Shown in pieces: positions 36,666 through 47,565 of a stretch of DNA of 64,000 nt. The stretch is from Ricinus communis (lineage: Eukaryota > Streptophyta > Magnoliopsida > Malpighiales > Euphorbiaceae). The notes under the pieces were generated by a model. The model had not been told where the DNA came from, made no database searches, and saw only the letters and a program-made list of their open reading frames with translations. The stretch is taken from positions 28,375,126 through 28,439,125 of the forward strand of contig NC_063261.1 of assembly GCF_019578655.1 (NCBI RefSeq), given 5' to 3'. The translations under genes and the position numbers were made by a program. Each line of letters starts with the position of its first letter. The first letter of the stretch is position 1.

Positions 36666-37985
36666 TGTAGCACTCAAACTCAAACATCCAATTGTATAGC
36701 AATATATATAATTAACTTTATAAACATAATTTATTACTTAATTACAATATATATTCATACAATTTAAATGGCATAACATACTTAATATACATAAGAAATA
36801 TTTATACATTATTTTAATTCACACAAGTATCCAAAATGCTCCAATGCTTAAGATAACTCCTCTGGCCCACCTGATAATATTGACTGATGCAAAGAGAGCA
36901 ATGCATAGCTAAGGCTATCTACAACTGCACTAACTTGAAAAGAATTGCTAAGGAATGAGCTAGACTCAAAAAGCATTTAATTTACTAAATTATAGTATAT
37001 TAGGCTAGAATTATCAAGTCTTTATCAAATACAGAAAATTATACCAACATTTAACTAACAATCACAAAATCAACCATTTCAATTATTCTCATAAATAAAT
37101 AATTTTATCTCATATAATGCAAATAATCTCAAACTCAACCAAGTCAAATAATTCAATGCCACATTATTTCTATCAAATTAGGATCAGATGACTCATCCTC
37201 ACATTTTCTCATATTTTCAAATTTCAGTAACCACTTGACAAGACTATCCGCCCGACTCAGTCTTGCCATCTCACATACTCGGGTAGCTATTCGCCCGGCT
37301 CAGCTTTCCCGATCACACAATATCCATGCAAGAGTCATCAATCCTTAATCACAACACATCACAATCAATTCACTTTACAACAAGCCAAAAACATAACCAA
37401 TATCAACTCAGTCAACCAAGAAATTATCAAGTAATCAAACAACAGTTCCTATTCAATATACACAAAGTTTAGTCTATTAAATACTTACCAAAATTTATAG
37501 GATAACAAAGTAATCCTATTCTTTTTCTCTTACCACTTCCTTGCCTTTGGATGAACCTTTGTTTCCCTTGATTAAGAAAGCCCAAATCTTTCAAACTTAA
37601 AAGAAGAATTAGATTCTCAGTTACTAAAAGTTTGTAGAGTTTGATTAGGAAATCAAGGTTTGAAGAAGAAAAAGAGAAGAATAAGAGAGACAAAGAAGAA
37701 GAGGAAATAGGAAATGCTTGTGTAGAAATGAAGAAATGAAGAGGTGGTGAATTGGTGTAAAAATAGGTAATTTGATAATTTAATCCTCTTTCTTTCTAAC
37801 TCTCCAATTTAGTCCAAAATCATTACTTTTCAATTAAATCAATATGTAACTAAATAATTTATTTATCTACCATATAATATAATAAAATAGGCCATACATA
37901 ATCATGATGCAAATGACATGTTTAATGACATGCGAATGAATATTAATTATTAATTAAAAATAAATAAATAAATTCGGTTGTGACA
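36666..37985. mobile_element. Solo LTR, 1320 bp, inside integrase of copy B
   Basis: It begins TGTAGCACTC and ends GGTTGTGACA. It is flanked by perfect 5-bp duplications CCCTG (36661-36665 and 37986-37990). Removing it rejoins the same sequence that is continuous in copy A (GAATGCCCTGG...). No internal region, primer site or ORF is present, so it formed by LTR-LTR recombination. It includes a short direct repeat of CCCGACTCAGTCTTGCC / CCCGGCTCAGCTTTCCC near 37250-37310. Confidence 0.92.
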
Positions 37986-37990
37986 CCCTG

Positions 37991-38886
37991 GCTATGCTTT
38001 TTTGATACAACTCAGTTGTTCGATATCCCCAAAGTGCAAAGGCTAATCAAAATAACCAGTCCTTATGATTCCATACGATCTTTGAAAGTATTTTCTTCAA
38101 ACTCTTGTTGGCTGCTTCTATCGCTCCATTCGCTTGAGGTCTATGCGAAGAAGATCTATGATGCTTGATTTTGTATTTCGCTAGCAGGCCCGCTGTCTTA
38201 CCCATGAATTGTACCCCGTTATCCATTACGACGTGATGTGGGATCTTGTATCTACAGATTAGATTCCTTTCTATGAATCTGTCCATCTCTCTTGCCCCCA
38301 CGGTGGTGAATGACTAGGCTTCGACCCATTTTGAGAAGTAATCGATTGTTAGGACTATGAACCCATGACCATTTAAATGAGGCTTTATTTCTCCAATGAT
38401 GTTAATCCCCCAAGCTCCAAAAGCTCAAGGAGAAGTCAAGTTGTGTAGTTGCATTAGAGGCAGGTGACTCAGGTCACTGTACAGCTGGCATTCTCGATAT
38501 TTCCTCACTAGCGCTATGTAATCCTACTCCATTATTAACCAGTAATGACCTTGCCGAATGATCTTCTTGGTTAACATTATGCCACTCATATGAGGCCCGC
38601 ATACTCGTTTATGCATTTCCTCCATCATCACTTGAACTTTTGCTCTAGTCACACATCGGAGTTGTACACTTGATACCATACTCCTATATGGGACTCCCTT
38701 GTGGCTGATGTAGTTCCTGGCTTGAATCCGCAGCTCGTATCTTTCCTTGATTGTCGCTTCTTCTGGAGATTCCCTGCTTTCTACAAACTTCTTTAGATCA
38801 TAGAACCATGGCTTCTCTTTTGGTCCCATCTGAACTTGCATTGTTTGATCCTCTTGATAACAAAACGCACCTGATTTCACGATCAC
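37991..38886 (-). pseudogene. Integrase zinc-binding region and catalytic core, Tat element copy B
   Basis: The zinc-binding part (38886-38524) contains RKYRECQ-type and MHKRVCGPHMSGIML segments. The core (38430-38047) keeps Asp in VVMDNGVQFMG and Glu in ANGAIEAANKSLK. The first catalytic Asp is Asn (WGINIIGEIKP), and a stop interrupts the frame near 38416. About 515 bp of integrase present in copy A (28888-29402) is deleted here at 38012. The element could not integrate by its own enzyme. Confidence 0.8.
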
Positions 38887-38889
38887 CTA

Positions 38890-39460
38890 AGGCTTCATTG
38901 AAAGCTGCAAGGGATTGACCCACATAGATGAAAAAGAAGCTAGTGCATCTGCCATCTAATTCTCATCCCAAGGCAAGTGTACAAAGGAACACTTGGAGAA
39001 ATTCCACACTAAAATTCTAAGATAGTTGACATACGGCTTCAACCTCTCTTCTTTTACTTTCCATTCCTCGAGTGCTTCTTGAATTACCAGCATGGAATCT
39101 CTATAGACCATCAAATTCTTAGCTCCTGCTACCACAACTGCTTCTAATCCAAATAAACATGCTTCATACTCCATCATATTATTAGTCACTTTAAAGTCTA
39201 ATCTCTTGGCCATTGGCAGCATTTTCCCTTCTAGCGTGATCATAACTATTCCTAAGCCTATAGCTCTTGCGTTCATAGCTCCATCGAAGTACATCTTCCA
39301 TTCCTGCATCTCAATTGCCCCCAGATTCTTATAAGGATATTTCAAATCCCAAGGGTCGTCTCTTTCGATCGCGGTCTGGGCTAGAAACTCAGTTATAGCT
39401 CTACCCTTGACTACCTTCTTTGTGATGTACTCAATGTTAAATTCTGTTAGGAGCACCATC
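38890..39460 (-). pseudogene. Second, archaeal-type RNase H (aRH) of Tat element copy B
   Basis: The frame at 38956-39459 holds an RNase H fold with MYFDGAMNARAIGLGIVM, NNMMEYEACLFGLEAV and MVYRDSMLVIQEALEEW, giving the D-E-D acidic set, and ends LVWNFSKCSFVHLPWDEN. A second RNase H placed between the usual gypsy RNase H and the integrase defines the Tat lineage of plant Ty3/gypsy elements. It would assist removal of RNA or primer during reverse transcription. The frame is intact for 167 codons. Confidence 0.82.
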
Positions 39461-42060
39461 TAACCAGCTTTCTTGTGAGAGATGAAGTCTCAAATAAATA
39501 CTATAGAGGGTCTATTTTTGAAATCTTTTGCACCTTATAAGATTGAAAATAGTGCCTCAACTTTTTTATAGCCCATATAATGGCTAGGCATGTCTTTTCC
39601 ATAAGGTTGTACGTTGACTCGTAAGGCATCAACTTCTTACTGAGGTAATAGACCGCATGCTCTACATCATTAGGTCTATAGTGAGCTATCATCGCCCCCA
39701 TAGCTTCCTCCTTTAAAGCCAAACAAAGATTTAGCGACTTGCCATCTTTCGGCACTTGGAGTACTGGTGGCTTTTTGACAATGTTCATCCCACACAACAG
39801 ACTGATGTTTTCTTAAAAGCTTAATGATAGAGTCATAGACTATTATGAGCTTTAAAATGAACTTGCTGATGTATTGCAAGCGTATTAGGAAACCTCTAAC
39901 TTCTTTCTCTGTCTTTGGTGCTGGAATCTCTTAAATGGCTTTGACCTTGTCTAGATCGGTCTTAATACCCCGCTGACTCACTATATGCCTTAACAACTTC
40001 CCTAATGTAACTCTGAACACGCTTTTCTTTAGGTTGACTCTTAGATTATACATCTCCACTCGGCCAAATAACTTATCAAGAGCCTGAAAGTATCCTTTCC
40101 TTGTTTCAGACTTTACCATCATGTCATCAATTTATATCTCTACCTCCTTGTGCATCATGTCGTGAAACAAGGTAGTGGTTGCTCTCTGATAAGTTTCCCC
40201 TGCGTTCTTTAGTCCAAAAGGCATAACCTTATAGTAGTGTGTTGATAGACATCATATTACACATATTTACATGCCCAATTGCTTACATTCTTATGCATAA
40301 TTATCTCGTTTTATGCTAGAACCACCTGTCTTTTGTTTCCTTTCACGTTTCAGGTCATTGTCGAAGGACATTATCAATAATCGAGGGAAATACGTGCAAT
40401 TACGGACCAGAATCCATCAAATTGAGCAAGGACTAGCATTTCGAGGTTGAGCACGGCCTGGACTCCGGCCGTGCTGAATTGTCAAGAAGCTGTCCCCAGA
40501 AGTGCCATTTTGGCACGGTTTCCGTAGCCACCACAGCCTCCACCACAGCCCGTGGTGGCTCAGTACCGGCTAGGGCACGGCTTGGAAGAGGTCAGCAGAA
40601 CTAAATGCACAGGTTCAGCACGGCCTGGACTCCACCCATGCTGACCAGCACAAGCTTGACCACGGCCGTGCTAAAGGGACTATATAGGTAAAAATGATTT
40701 AGTGAATTACGGTTCGATTTTCTGACCGGATTTGCACTATACAAACTCAAATCATTTGTTTCGAGACCTCAATTTTCGACTTTGGGAGATTAATTTCATC
40801 AATTGAAGGAATGATTACACTTGTTTCAACATCAATTTGAAGATCAAGGAAAGATTTGGGAGCATTCAAGAGACAAATTAGGGTTTGTTATTCTGAATTG
40901 GAAAATTAGGGTTTTCTCATCCAACTTATTGAAGAAGGGTGTACATACCTTTAATTCACTTTTATGATTTTATTCCTTATTTTGTGATGCTTATTAGTAT
41001 GAGTAGCTAAATTATTGAACCCAATTGGGGTTCCTATGTTTGTGGATTGATCTTAATGTTATGAGATTTTGATTGTCAATTCTTGATTCTTCTTGCTTTA
41101 ATTATTAATGAGAAGTCACTTTATTCATGAGATGTTGTGAATTGTAGAATTTAGATTGCTTTATGTAATTGAGAAATTAGTTTAGTAATCAGAAAATTAA
41201 ATAGCAAGAACTGGTTAATGATCACTTAGAGATAAGGGTAATTGACTAGCCGGATTAAGAATTAACAAAGCTTAATAGAGGCGGTTTAAACCTTAATGCT
41301 AATCGAATAATCGATCGTTAGGAAGAGATTCCAACTTTAGGTTATTAGGTTTAAGAATTTAGTTATCTCGAGAAGAAGATCGAATTCAGTTAAGACTTCC
41401 TTCATGGGTAATTGCAATTGATAATCAATTTAATCTCTATCTTCACAAAAATCTGATTAACTTAGGTCCCCTAGGGTTTGCTTTTCCTTCGAGAGTTTTT
41501 CTAAATCCTTTCAGATAATTTGAAATTTAATTACTTGTTTGTCCATAATTAATCATAGAATAACACTTAATTGATTTCTTTAGGTTAGATAATATAAGAC
41601 GCTACAGTAGGTCTAGGTTCACCCTTTACTGAGAATACAACCTTGATACTCACCATTTGTGCTAGTCTGCATCGATAGGTTCATTGCCTTAGATTGTAGC
41701 TATGTAAATAGCATATCATATGTCCCCCACTAGGTGATAACCGACGTCTTTAACTTGTCTACTACTGCCATCATAATTTGGTTGTACCCAAAAAACCCAT
41801 CTATAAAGGAATACATAGCATTCGAGGCAGCATTGTCGACTATCATATCTATGTGGGGAAGAGGAAAGTCATCTTTTGGCCATGCTTTGTTCAAGTCCCT
41901 ATAATCCACACATATTGAAACCTTACCATCCTTCTCGGGACTAGAATAATGTTGGCCAACCATTCAGGGTAATCAAGCACATCGAGGAAACTGGCCTTAA
42001 CCTGCTTAACAACTTCCTCTCGTATCTTCTTTGCCTATTCTAGCCTCAATCTTCTCATCT
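39461..42060 (-). pseudogene. Reverse transcriptase and first RNase H, Tat element copy B (split by solo LTR)
   Basis: From high to low: RT fingers/palm at 42060-41730 (VSICVDYRDLNKAWPKDDFP, FIDGFFGYNQIMMAV), then the 40243-41718 solo LTR, then palm/thumb at 40242-39890 (VMPFGLKNAGE, IDDMMVKSETRKGYF, LGKLLRHIVSQRGI). Next is the gypsy-type RNase H at 39797-39501 (AVYYLSKKLMPYESTYN, EKTCLAIIWAIKKLRHYF). The catalytic YxDD position is preceded by a TAA where the aromatic residue belongs, and further frameshifts occur at 39890 and 39700. Typical domain order; clearly inactive. Confidence 0.85.
40243..41718. mobile_element. Solo LTR, 1476 bp, inside reverse transcriptase of copy B
   Basis: The ends are TGATAGACATCATATTAC and AATAGCATATCA (terminal TGATA/TATCA inverted). 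It is flanked by TGTGT (40238-40242) and TATGT (41719-41723), a 5-bp duplication with one change. Deleting it restores the RT codons around GTYY(Y)K. A G+C-rich cluster at 40440-40680 contains several CACGGCCGTG-like palindromes; the rest is A+T-rich. Non-coding. A different family from the solo LTR at 36666, though in layout it resembles the one at 51663-52886. Confidence 0.88.
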
Positions 42061-43116
42061 TCTGTTTGACCGGCTTGATATGCGAATGAGTCGGGATATG
42101 GTGCTCTACTATTTTCCTATCTAGACTTAGCATGTCGTTATAGGACCAAGCAAATACCACTTTTCCTTTTTCTATTATTTTTTCAAATTCTCTCATCTCC
42201 TCAAGAGTTACATCATGAGCTATTAGAATGTTCTACGGATTTGCATATGTGCCTAAATAAAATGAATTAATTTATATGAAATTAATGTCAAACATGAACA
42301 TGTCATGATTATCAAAATGCACACTACTATCAAGAAAAACATCATACAAGTAAGCAAAATCATTCATATTATTGATCTTACAAAGAAAAGAAACATCATC
42401 CTCATAAATGTCGGATGTTATTACATCGTCCTCATAAATTTCGAACGTTATTACATCGTCGTAGAATACATCAATGATATTATTTTCAATAAGACCAGTT
42501 AGTTCCTCTTGGCTTATCCTTTTCGGCTGAGCGGCAGGCTCTTCTAGCTTCAGCTCTTCTATCTTGATGGTGACCTTCTCTCGGACTTTCTTGATACTTA
42601 ACTCGACCATCCTGTCGACAATTAGGTTCTTGAGAATCTTGAACCCTTGTACCTCAGTCCTAGCTACATTAATAGGTTCGGGCTCCCTAGAGTAGGCTTG
42701 TACTCCTAAACGAACACGTGTTTTAGAGTCTTACCTTTTTGTTTGCCCTCGTCTTCTTCCTCAGAATATCTCCAACCTCACTGAGTCTTTCGACCTTTGA
42801 ATTCTGGCAACTCTGCAACATCCTGCTGATTCTTTTTCAACCCCATTCCAGTCATGAAGTTCATTTTCTTGAACATGCTGGATACTTTAGGATCCATGTA
42901 GTCCTTGTAGAGAACAACCACTTGGAATTCAGTAGGGGTATCCACCTCTTTCACAGCTTCCTAGATTGTTGAGATGACCTTACCACCTTCGGCATTGATG
43001 GTAATAATCTCGCCTTCTTGAGGGAAATTTACGTTTTGATGTATTATGGAAGAGACTCCTCCTAGAGCGTGGAACCAGTTACTAGGGTGTCCAGGCATGT
43101 GAACTCCATCTAGGAT
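42061..43116 (-). pseudogene. Linker between protease and RT of Tat element copy B
   Basis: The frame at 42272-42610 is open for 112 codons and contains a small acidic duplication (FEIYEDDVITSDIYEDDV). The rest (42611-43116) is interrupted but still composition-like coding. Tat elements commonly have a long poorly conserved region here, so no separate function is assigned. Confidence 0.55.
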
Positions 43117-43452
43117 TCAATAGGACTCGTCTTCACCAGTGCTGAAAAAAATCCCTTCTACATCTCTTTTCATCTCGTCATAGGCCCTTATGACCATGTT
43201 TGATGGTTTTAGGTCCTTCACAGTCATCCTCAATTTAGAGAGTACGCGAGAAGGACACATAATGATAGCTGACCTGTTATTAACCGTCATACATAGGGTT
43301 CTCTTTTCTTTTACTTCGACTGCTATGTAAAGGGCCTTGTTGTGGTCTCTTCTCTCAAGTGGTAGGTCCTCATCCAAGAAGGTGATCATCCTGGTGGTCT
43401 TGTCAGTTACTGTTTTGATAATCTCTTCAGGGGTAGGTATTGTGCTAAACAC
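43117..43452 (-). pseudogene. Retropepsin (aspartic protease) region of Tat element copy B
   Basis: The 111-codon frame includes MITFLDEDLPLERRDHNKAL (the usual lead-in of Tat/Athila proteases), the active-site region LCMTVNNRSAIIMCPS, and LKPSNMVIRAYDEMKRDVEG. The catalytic Asp of the family's D-(N/T)-G-S motif is replaced (VNNRS), so the protease is dead. It would process the gag-pol polyprotein in an active element. Confidence 0.75.
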
Positions 43453-44420
43453 TTACATGAGATAAGCCCTCGATCAGAGCCTTCCTGTAGTCCGATGAAT
43501 GCATCAGCAGTTTCCAGACATCAACTGTCTTTTTCTCCTTCCTCCACCATTCTAACAACACGGCATCCCCGTCTTTAGGTGCTTGCTTCTCTTATTTCAG
43601 CTCTTGTACCCCAGTCACGTTCGCCTGCGGTAAGGCACCACCCTGTTGTGCCTTTCTTTACCCTTACCCATTTGCTCAGTTTCAGAATCACTGCTAGCCT
43701 AGATTTTATTAGCCTTGGTGTCTTGAACTTTATTCTCATCCTCAAAGTTATACCAGATGTCGATAGCCATAACCGACTTCCTTTCCCCTTCTTTTCAGAC
43801 CTCTAGGAGTTAAGACTCACAAGCGTCATCATCTAATCTCCAACCACTTGGCACAATATTCTTAATTCAAATATCAGCCGAGGTTGGCCTTAAATATTGG
43901 ACTTTAAAGTCATATTTGCTCGAGGACTGCCCTAACAAGTCTTCACACTCAAACCGAGAAAGTTGCTCAACCTTTCATTCTCCAGAGTCGATTAATGCTT
44001 GAATCTCATGCTTGAGACGGTTGCATTGATCCATCACATGCCCGAAAGCCTGGTAATACTCACAATACTGACCATTTTCAGGCTTAGGACTTTCTTTCGA
44101 CGATTGGAACTTAAGCTTTCCTTTCCATTTTAAATATTGGAACACCACAGATAGTGGTGCCCCTAGCTTGGTGAAGGTACTTTATGGGCTACCTGGTTTG
44201 GCTTCTAGTTCGGTTTCGAGAAAGTTTATGAAAGAGTTCGTGATCTCCTTTTCGCTGAAATCAGGGTTGATCACAAACACTTGGTTTGAGAATGGTGTGT
44301 TGCTGTAGTTTGGTAAGGAGTTTCTTCTAGTACTGGGTTAGTTAGGATCAGTGAGCTTTTCAGCATCGATAATATTTTGGATTTTGTGTTTTAGCCGGAT
44401 GCAATTATCAGTGTGGTATT
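43453..44420 (-). pseudogene. gag C-terminal region, Tat element copy B
   Basis: Minus-strand frames contain two related segments of the gag zinc region: YHTDNCIRLKHKIQNIID (about 44415-44350) and YCEYYQAFGHVMDQCNRL then KHEIQALIDSGE (about 44075-43985), with a stop at the end of the second. Further down are SSKYDFKVQYLRPTSADI and an acidic/lysine stretch. Numerous stops. The N-terminal part of gag and the 5' LTR are missing because of the LINE insertion and/or deletion at 44421. Confidence 0.7.
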
Positions 44421-45185
44421 TTGCGTGACAAGCCTTTAGGTCTACCTATCTCGATTTATTCTTGGAGTTGTAATCTTATGAAAGAATACCAAGCTGCTAC
44501 ACTTTCCACTCTTCCATCCTGCGCTCTTTCGGTACCTTTGATCCGATGGCAGCAACCTCAAAGTGGTGTCTTTAAGATGAATACAAATGCCTCTTTTCTG
44601 GATGGCAACAGGTACGATTGGTATTGGAATTATTATTCGAGATGATCTTGGGTGTTGTATAGTGGCAGTTATTACGTCTAGCTCTTATTGTTCTTCGGCT
44701 GAGATGGGCGAGCTATTGGTGGTTCATGGAGGCTTGCAATTGGCGTCTGATTGTGGTATTAGAGGACTTGAAGTGGAGTCCGATGTTGGCAATGCAATTG
44801 CTCGAATTAGATTAGGTTTGTGGCTAGCTGAATCGGGTAATATTGTACATGATATCTTGTTACTTACATCTATGGTTCAGGTACATAAATTCGTTGCTAG
44901 TAGTAGGAGGTCAAACTCTATCGCCCATGAACTTGCTAAGGCTGGTAGAATCTCAGGTGTGTTTAATGTTTGGCTTGAGGACGAGAGCCCTGCGTGGCTT
45001 CATAATCTTATTTTAGCGGATTTCCACTCTCATGATTAGGAGATTGTTGTGTTTTTTTAGTCGTGCTCTTTTTCTTAATAAGGTTTTTTTCATTGGATTT
45101 TTTCTTGCTAAGATTTTTTAACGAGGCAACCATTGTTTGTAATCTTCTCTTGGTTAATGAAATCTCCGTTTGTTTTCCAAAAAGA
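44421..45185 (+). pseudogene. 5'-truncated LINE (L1-type) tail with RNase H (RVT_3) domain
   Basis: The first frame (44421-44645) ends in IRWQQPQSGVFKMNTNASFL, then shifts to 44605-45039 with GIGIIIRDDLGCCIVAV, SSAEMGELLVVHGGLQLA, GLEVESDVGNAIARI and SSRRSNSIAHELAKAGR. This is the C-terminal RNase H typical of plant L1-type LINEs and their RT-like relatives. The first catalytic Asp (usually NTDAS) is Asn. The 3' UTR has TTTCTTGCTAAG and GGTTAATGAAATCTCCGTT before a short A-rich end at about 45180. It is inserted in the gag region of Tat copy B, opposite in orientation. Confidence 0.82.
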
Positions 45186-45264
45186 AGATTGACCTAAAAC
45201 ACTAAATCTTCCTTCCATAACATATATATATATATATATATATAAATAAGAAATCTCTCTTTCA

Positions 45265-45555
45265 GCGGAAAATCATTCAATCAATATAAATGTTGATTTT
45301 TCTCTTTCTTTCTTCCGCATTCTGTCTCTCAAAAACGGCTATGATAACTCCTCTGCCACTGAATTATGCCATGAACAAGTTGAAGTTCGTTTTATTGTGA
45401 GTCAACAAGGACAACTGGGCGAGTTATTGTTGACTCGGTTGATACACCAAAAAAACGACCCACTAAAAGATCATGAAGAAAGACGTCGCTCGTGGTGGCA
45501 GTGGGTAGGTGTTTCAGATTGTGGGTTCAAAAAGATGACAGAAATGAATGGTTAG
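45265..45555 (+). other. Open frame of 96 codons without ATG, possible exon fragment
   Basis: It follows a good 3' splice-like sequence (TCTCTCTTTCAG ending at 45265) and stays open to TAG at 45553-45555. The translation includes LCHEQVEVRFIVSQQG and RRRSWWQWVGVSDCGF. An overlapping short frame from ATG 45291 (MLIFLFLSSAFCLSK) looks like a signal peptide but stops after 36 codons. I do not recognise either. An open stretch this long is unusual for this composition, so a captured or decayed exon is plausible. Confidence 0.3.
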
Positions 45556-47104
45556 AAAGAAAAGAGAAAAGGGAGAGTTGCAAGAAATCATGGTTTTTCT
45601 TTTATTAGTCTGTCCGTATATACTGTAAAGATCAGGAGGAAGAATTGCAAACAACAAATTGTATTACTCTAATAATTTTTATTTTCTAGAATTTTTGCTT
45701 GGATCAGGTTAGATGGGTTCAATTTATGGTGGTGGTAGGTATACGGAGGAGTGGGATTTTTTGGGATTTTTGTTAAGGTGATTTTGATGGTTATTTTGAA
45801 TTTGCAGAGTTTGAGAAGTGCTTATGGTAGTTCTATTGGTGACGGCGGTGGTGATTTTGGAGGCTGTTATGAAGGAGAGTTTGATTTTTGAGTATTATTT
45901 GGATATTATGATGTAACATTTGGGATCATTTGATTAGTCAACAAAGCATCTGCTAACTCTGTTTTTTTCTGAATTAATTATTTAAACAACTATGTTGCAA
46001 CCCTAGTATAGCCAATTGAAATTGCTTAACAATCTTGTCAGAATGTTAAGAGAAAAATATATTTTATAGTCAAGAACAAACGAAGAAAAAAACAGCTATT
46101 TTTTTCAAAAAAACCTCCAAAGTTCAGATTTAAATAGATAATAGCAAACTGATGTTAAGTTATAATGTAATTTTGGTAGCTGACCTGAAATATATCCTAT
46201 GAATGTTCTCTTTGTTGTTGCCACATCAACAAAGGTAAGTTGGGGATTTGTTGATGCTCTTCACTTGAAACAAAGCTAATGTTTAGGCACTGAAAAGTAA
46301 AAAAAGATGAAATAAGATTTAATTACTATTTTGAAATATGTTGTAATATGTGGGTACCACAGATGCAATATTACCCTAAATATGCATTTCAGAAAAGAAA
46401 AGACTCTCTTCCCTAAAGTGGTTTGGTTATGTTACTTGTCTAATTGCTTTTTCTTGTTCCTCTAAACTTTTCAAGTTTTTATTGTCAAACCATGATGAAA
46501 GTAATCACAGGGATGTATTAGTATATAAGAGGTAATAAAATTGGCTTTGGGCACCAGGGGATGGAATTCTTACACAAAATCCAATGGTGGGTTGGGGTGA
46601 TTGTAAAATTTGAATCCATATTTTTGTCTAGTGGTACCTCCCAATGTTTCTCCCATGTAATTAATTAGAACACCATTTTTTTGACAAAGTTGATTAGTTC
46701 CCTAATTTTAATTGGAAAGGTAGTTCAAGTTGCTCTCGGATTTTAAACAATGACTCAAAAGCTATCCAATTTGCAACCCACTAATAATGTGTTTGGCTAG
46801 TTGAATTATATCTCATAGCTGAAAAAAAAATTCTATTCAGTAAGACTAAAATAGGATTGTAAAGGAATCGAGTTTAGTCAAATCTGAATAAATGTAAGCT
46901 TGATTTATTATTTTTTTTACAAGAAGTTGAATTTCGAATTCAATATTAATAAACTCGAGTCAAATTCAAACTTATTTCAACTTAACTTATTATTTTGAAC
47001 TCATTATATTTATTTTAATTTAAATTTTACACTTTGTTGCTTTATTAGTGATTTAATTAATTACCTTTATTAAATTGATTAGTACTAAATATTTAATGCC
47101 CTCA
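45556..47104. other. Intergenic, nothing recognised
   Basis: Moderately A+T-rich. No frame, repeat or element end could be supported. A G/T-rich stretch at 45710-45900 (GATGGTTATTTTG, GGTGGTGATTTTGGAGG) resembles coding composition but has no open frame of note. Confidence 0.5.
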
Positions 47105-47565
47105 CGGTAATAATTTTGCCAATTCTGCCTAAAAATCTCTTCAGGTGATCAAGGCAAATCGAGATCAAGAACAACGTTTGGTCAGTTCAACGATTCTACA
47201 ATACGACCTTCTCCGACATCGTATTGATTGAAAAAGTGCAGCATAGAAGTTGCTTGACGGATATTCCCGGTCCCCATCAATCCTTATTTTATTTCTTTCT
47301 ATTCGGTTTGGAAATTACTTTATCGAGGTCACCAACCGCCCGAATCACTGTAGCAAATCCAGCACAAATCTGAGGCTGAAGCCAGAAGCCGAATAGGAAA
47401 AGGACGGGAGGATTGAGGTTTGAGAATCCCAGGTCGGCTATTCCATTCAAAGAAAGAATCACTTAGACAAAGACCTTACCTTAAAAGTGAAGATTCCTAC
47501 TTGTTTTGTGATATTTCCACCCCGCCACTTTTCTCGTCCGAAGAGAGCCCATTTTTTTACCACAT
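47105..47565. other. Patch of higher G+C, possible organelle-derived insert
   Basis: About 460 bp stand out from their A+T-rich surroundings, with even base use and purine stretches such as AAGCCAGAAGCCGAATAGG and AAAAGGACGGGAGGATTG. This is the look of plant mitochondrial DNA. No known mitochondrial gene is recognised, so origin is a hypothesis. Confidence 0.25.

Noticed and set aside
42305..42502. Plus-strand frame of 65 codons
   Set aside because: Antisense of the acidic linker frame of the Tat element; no independent support.
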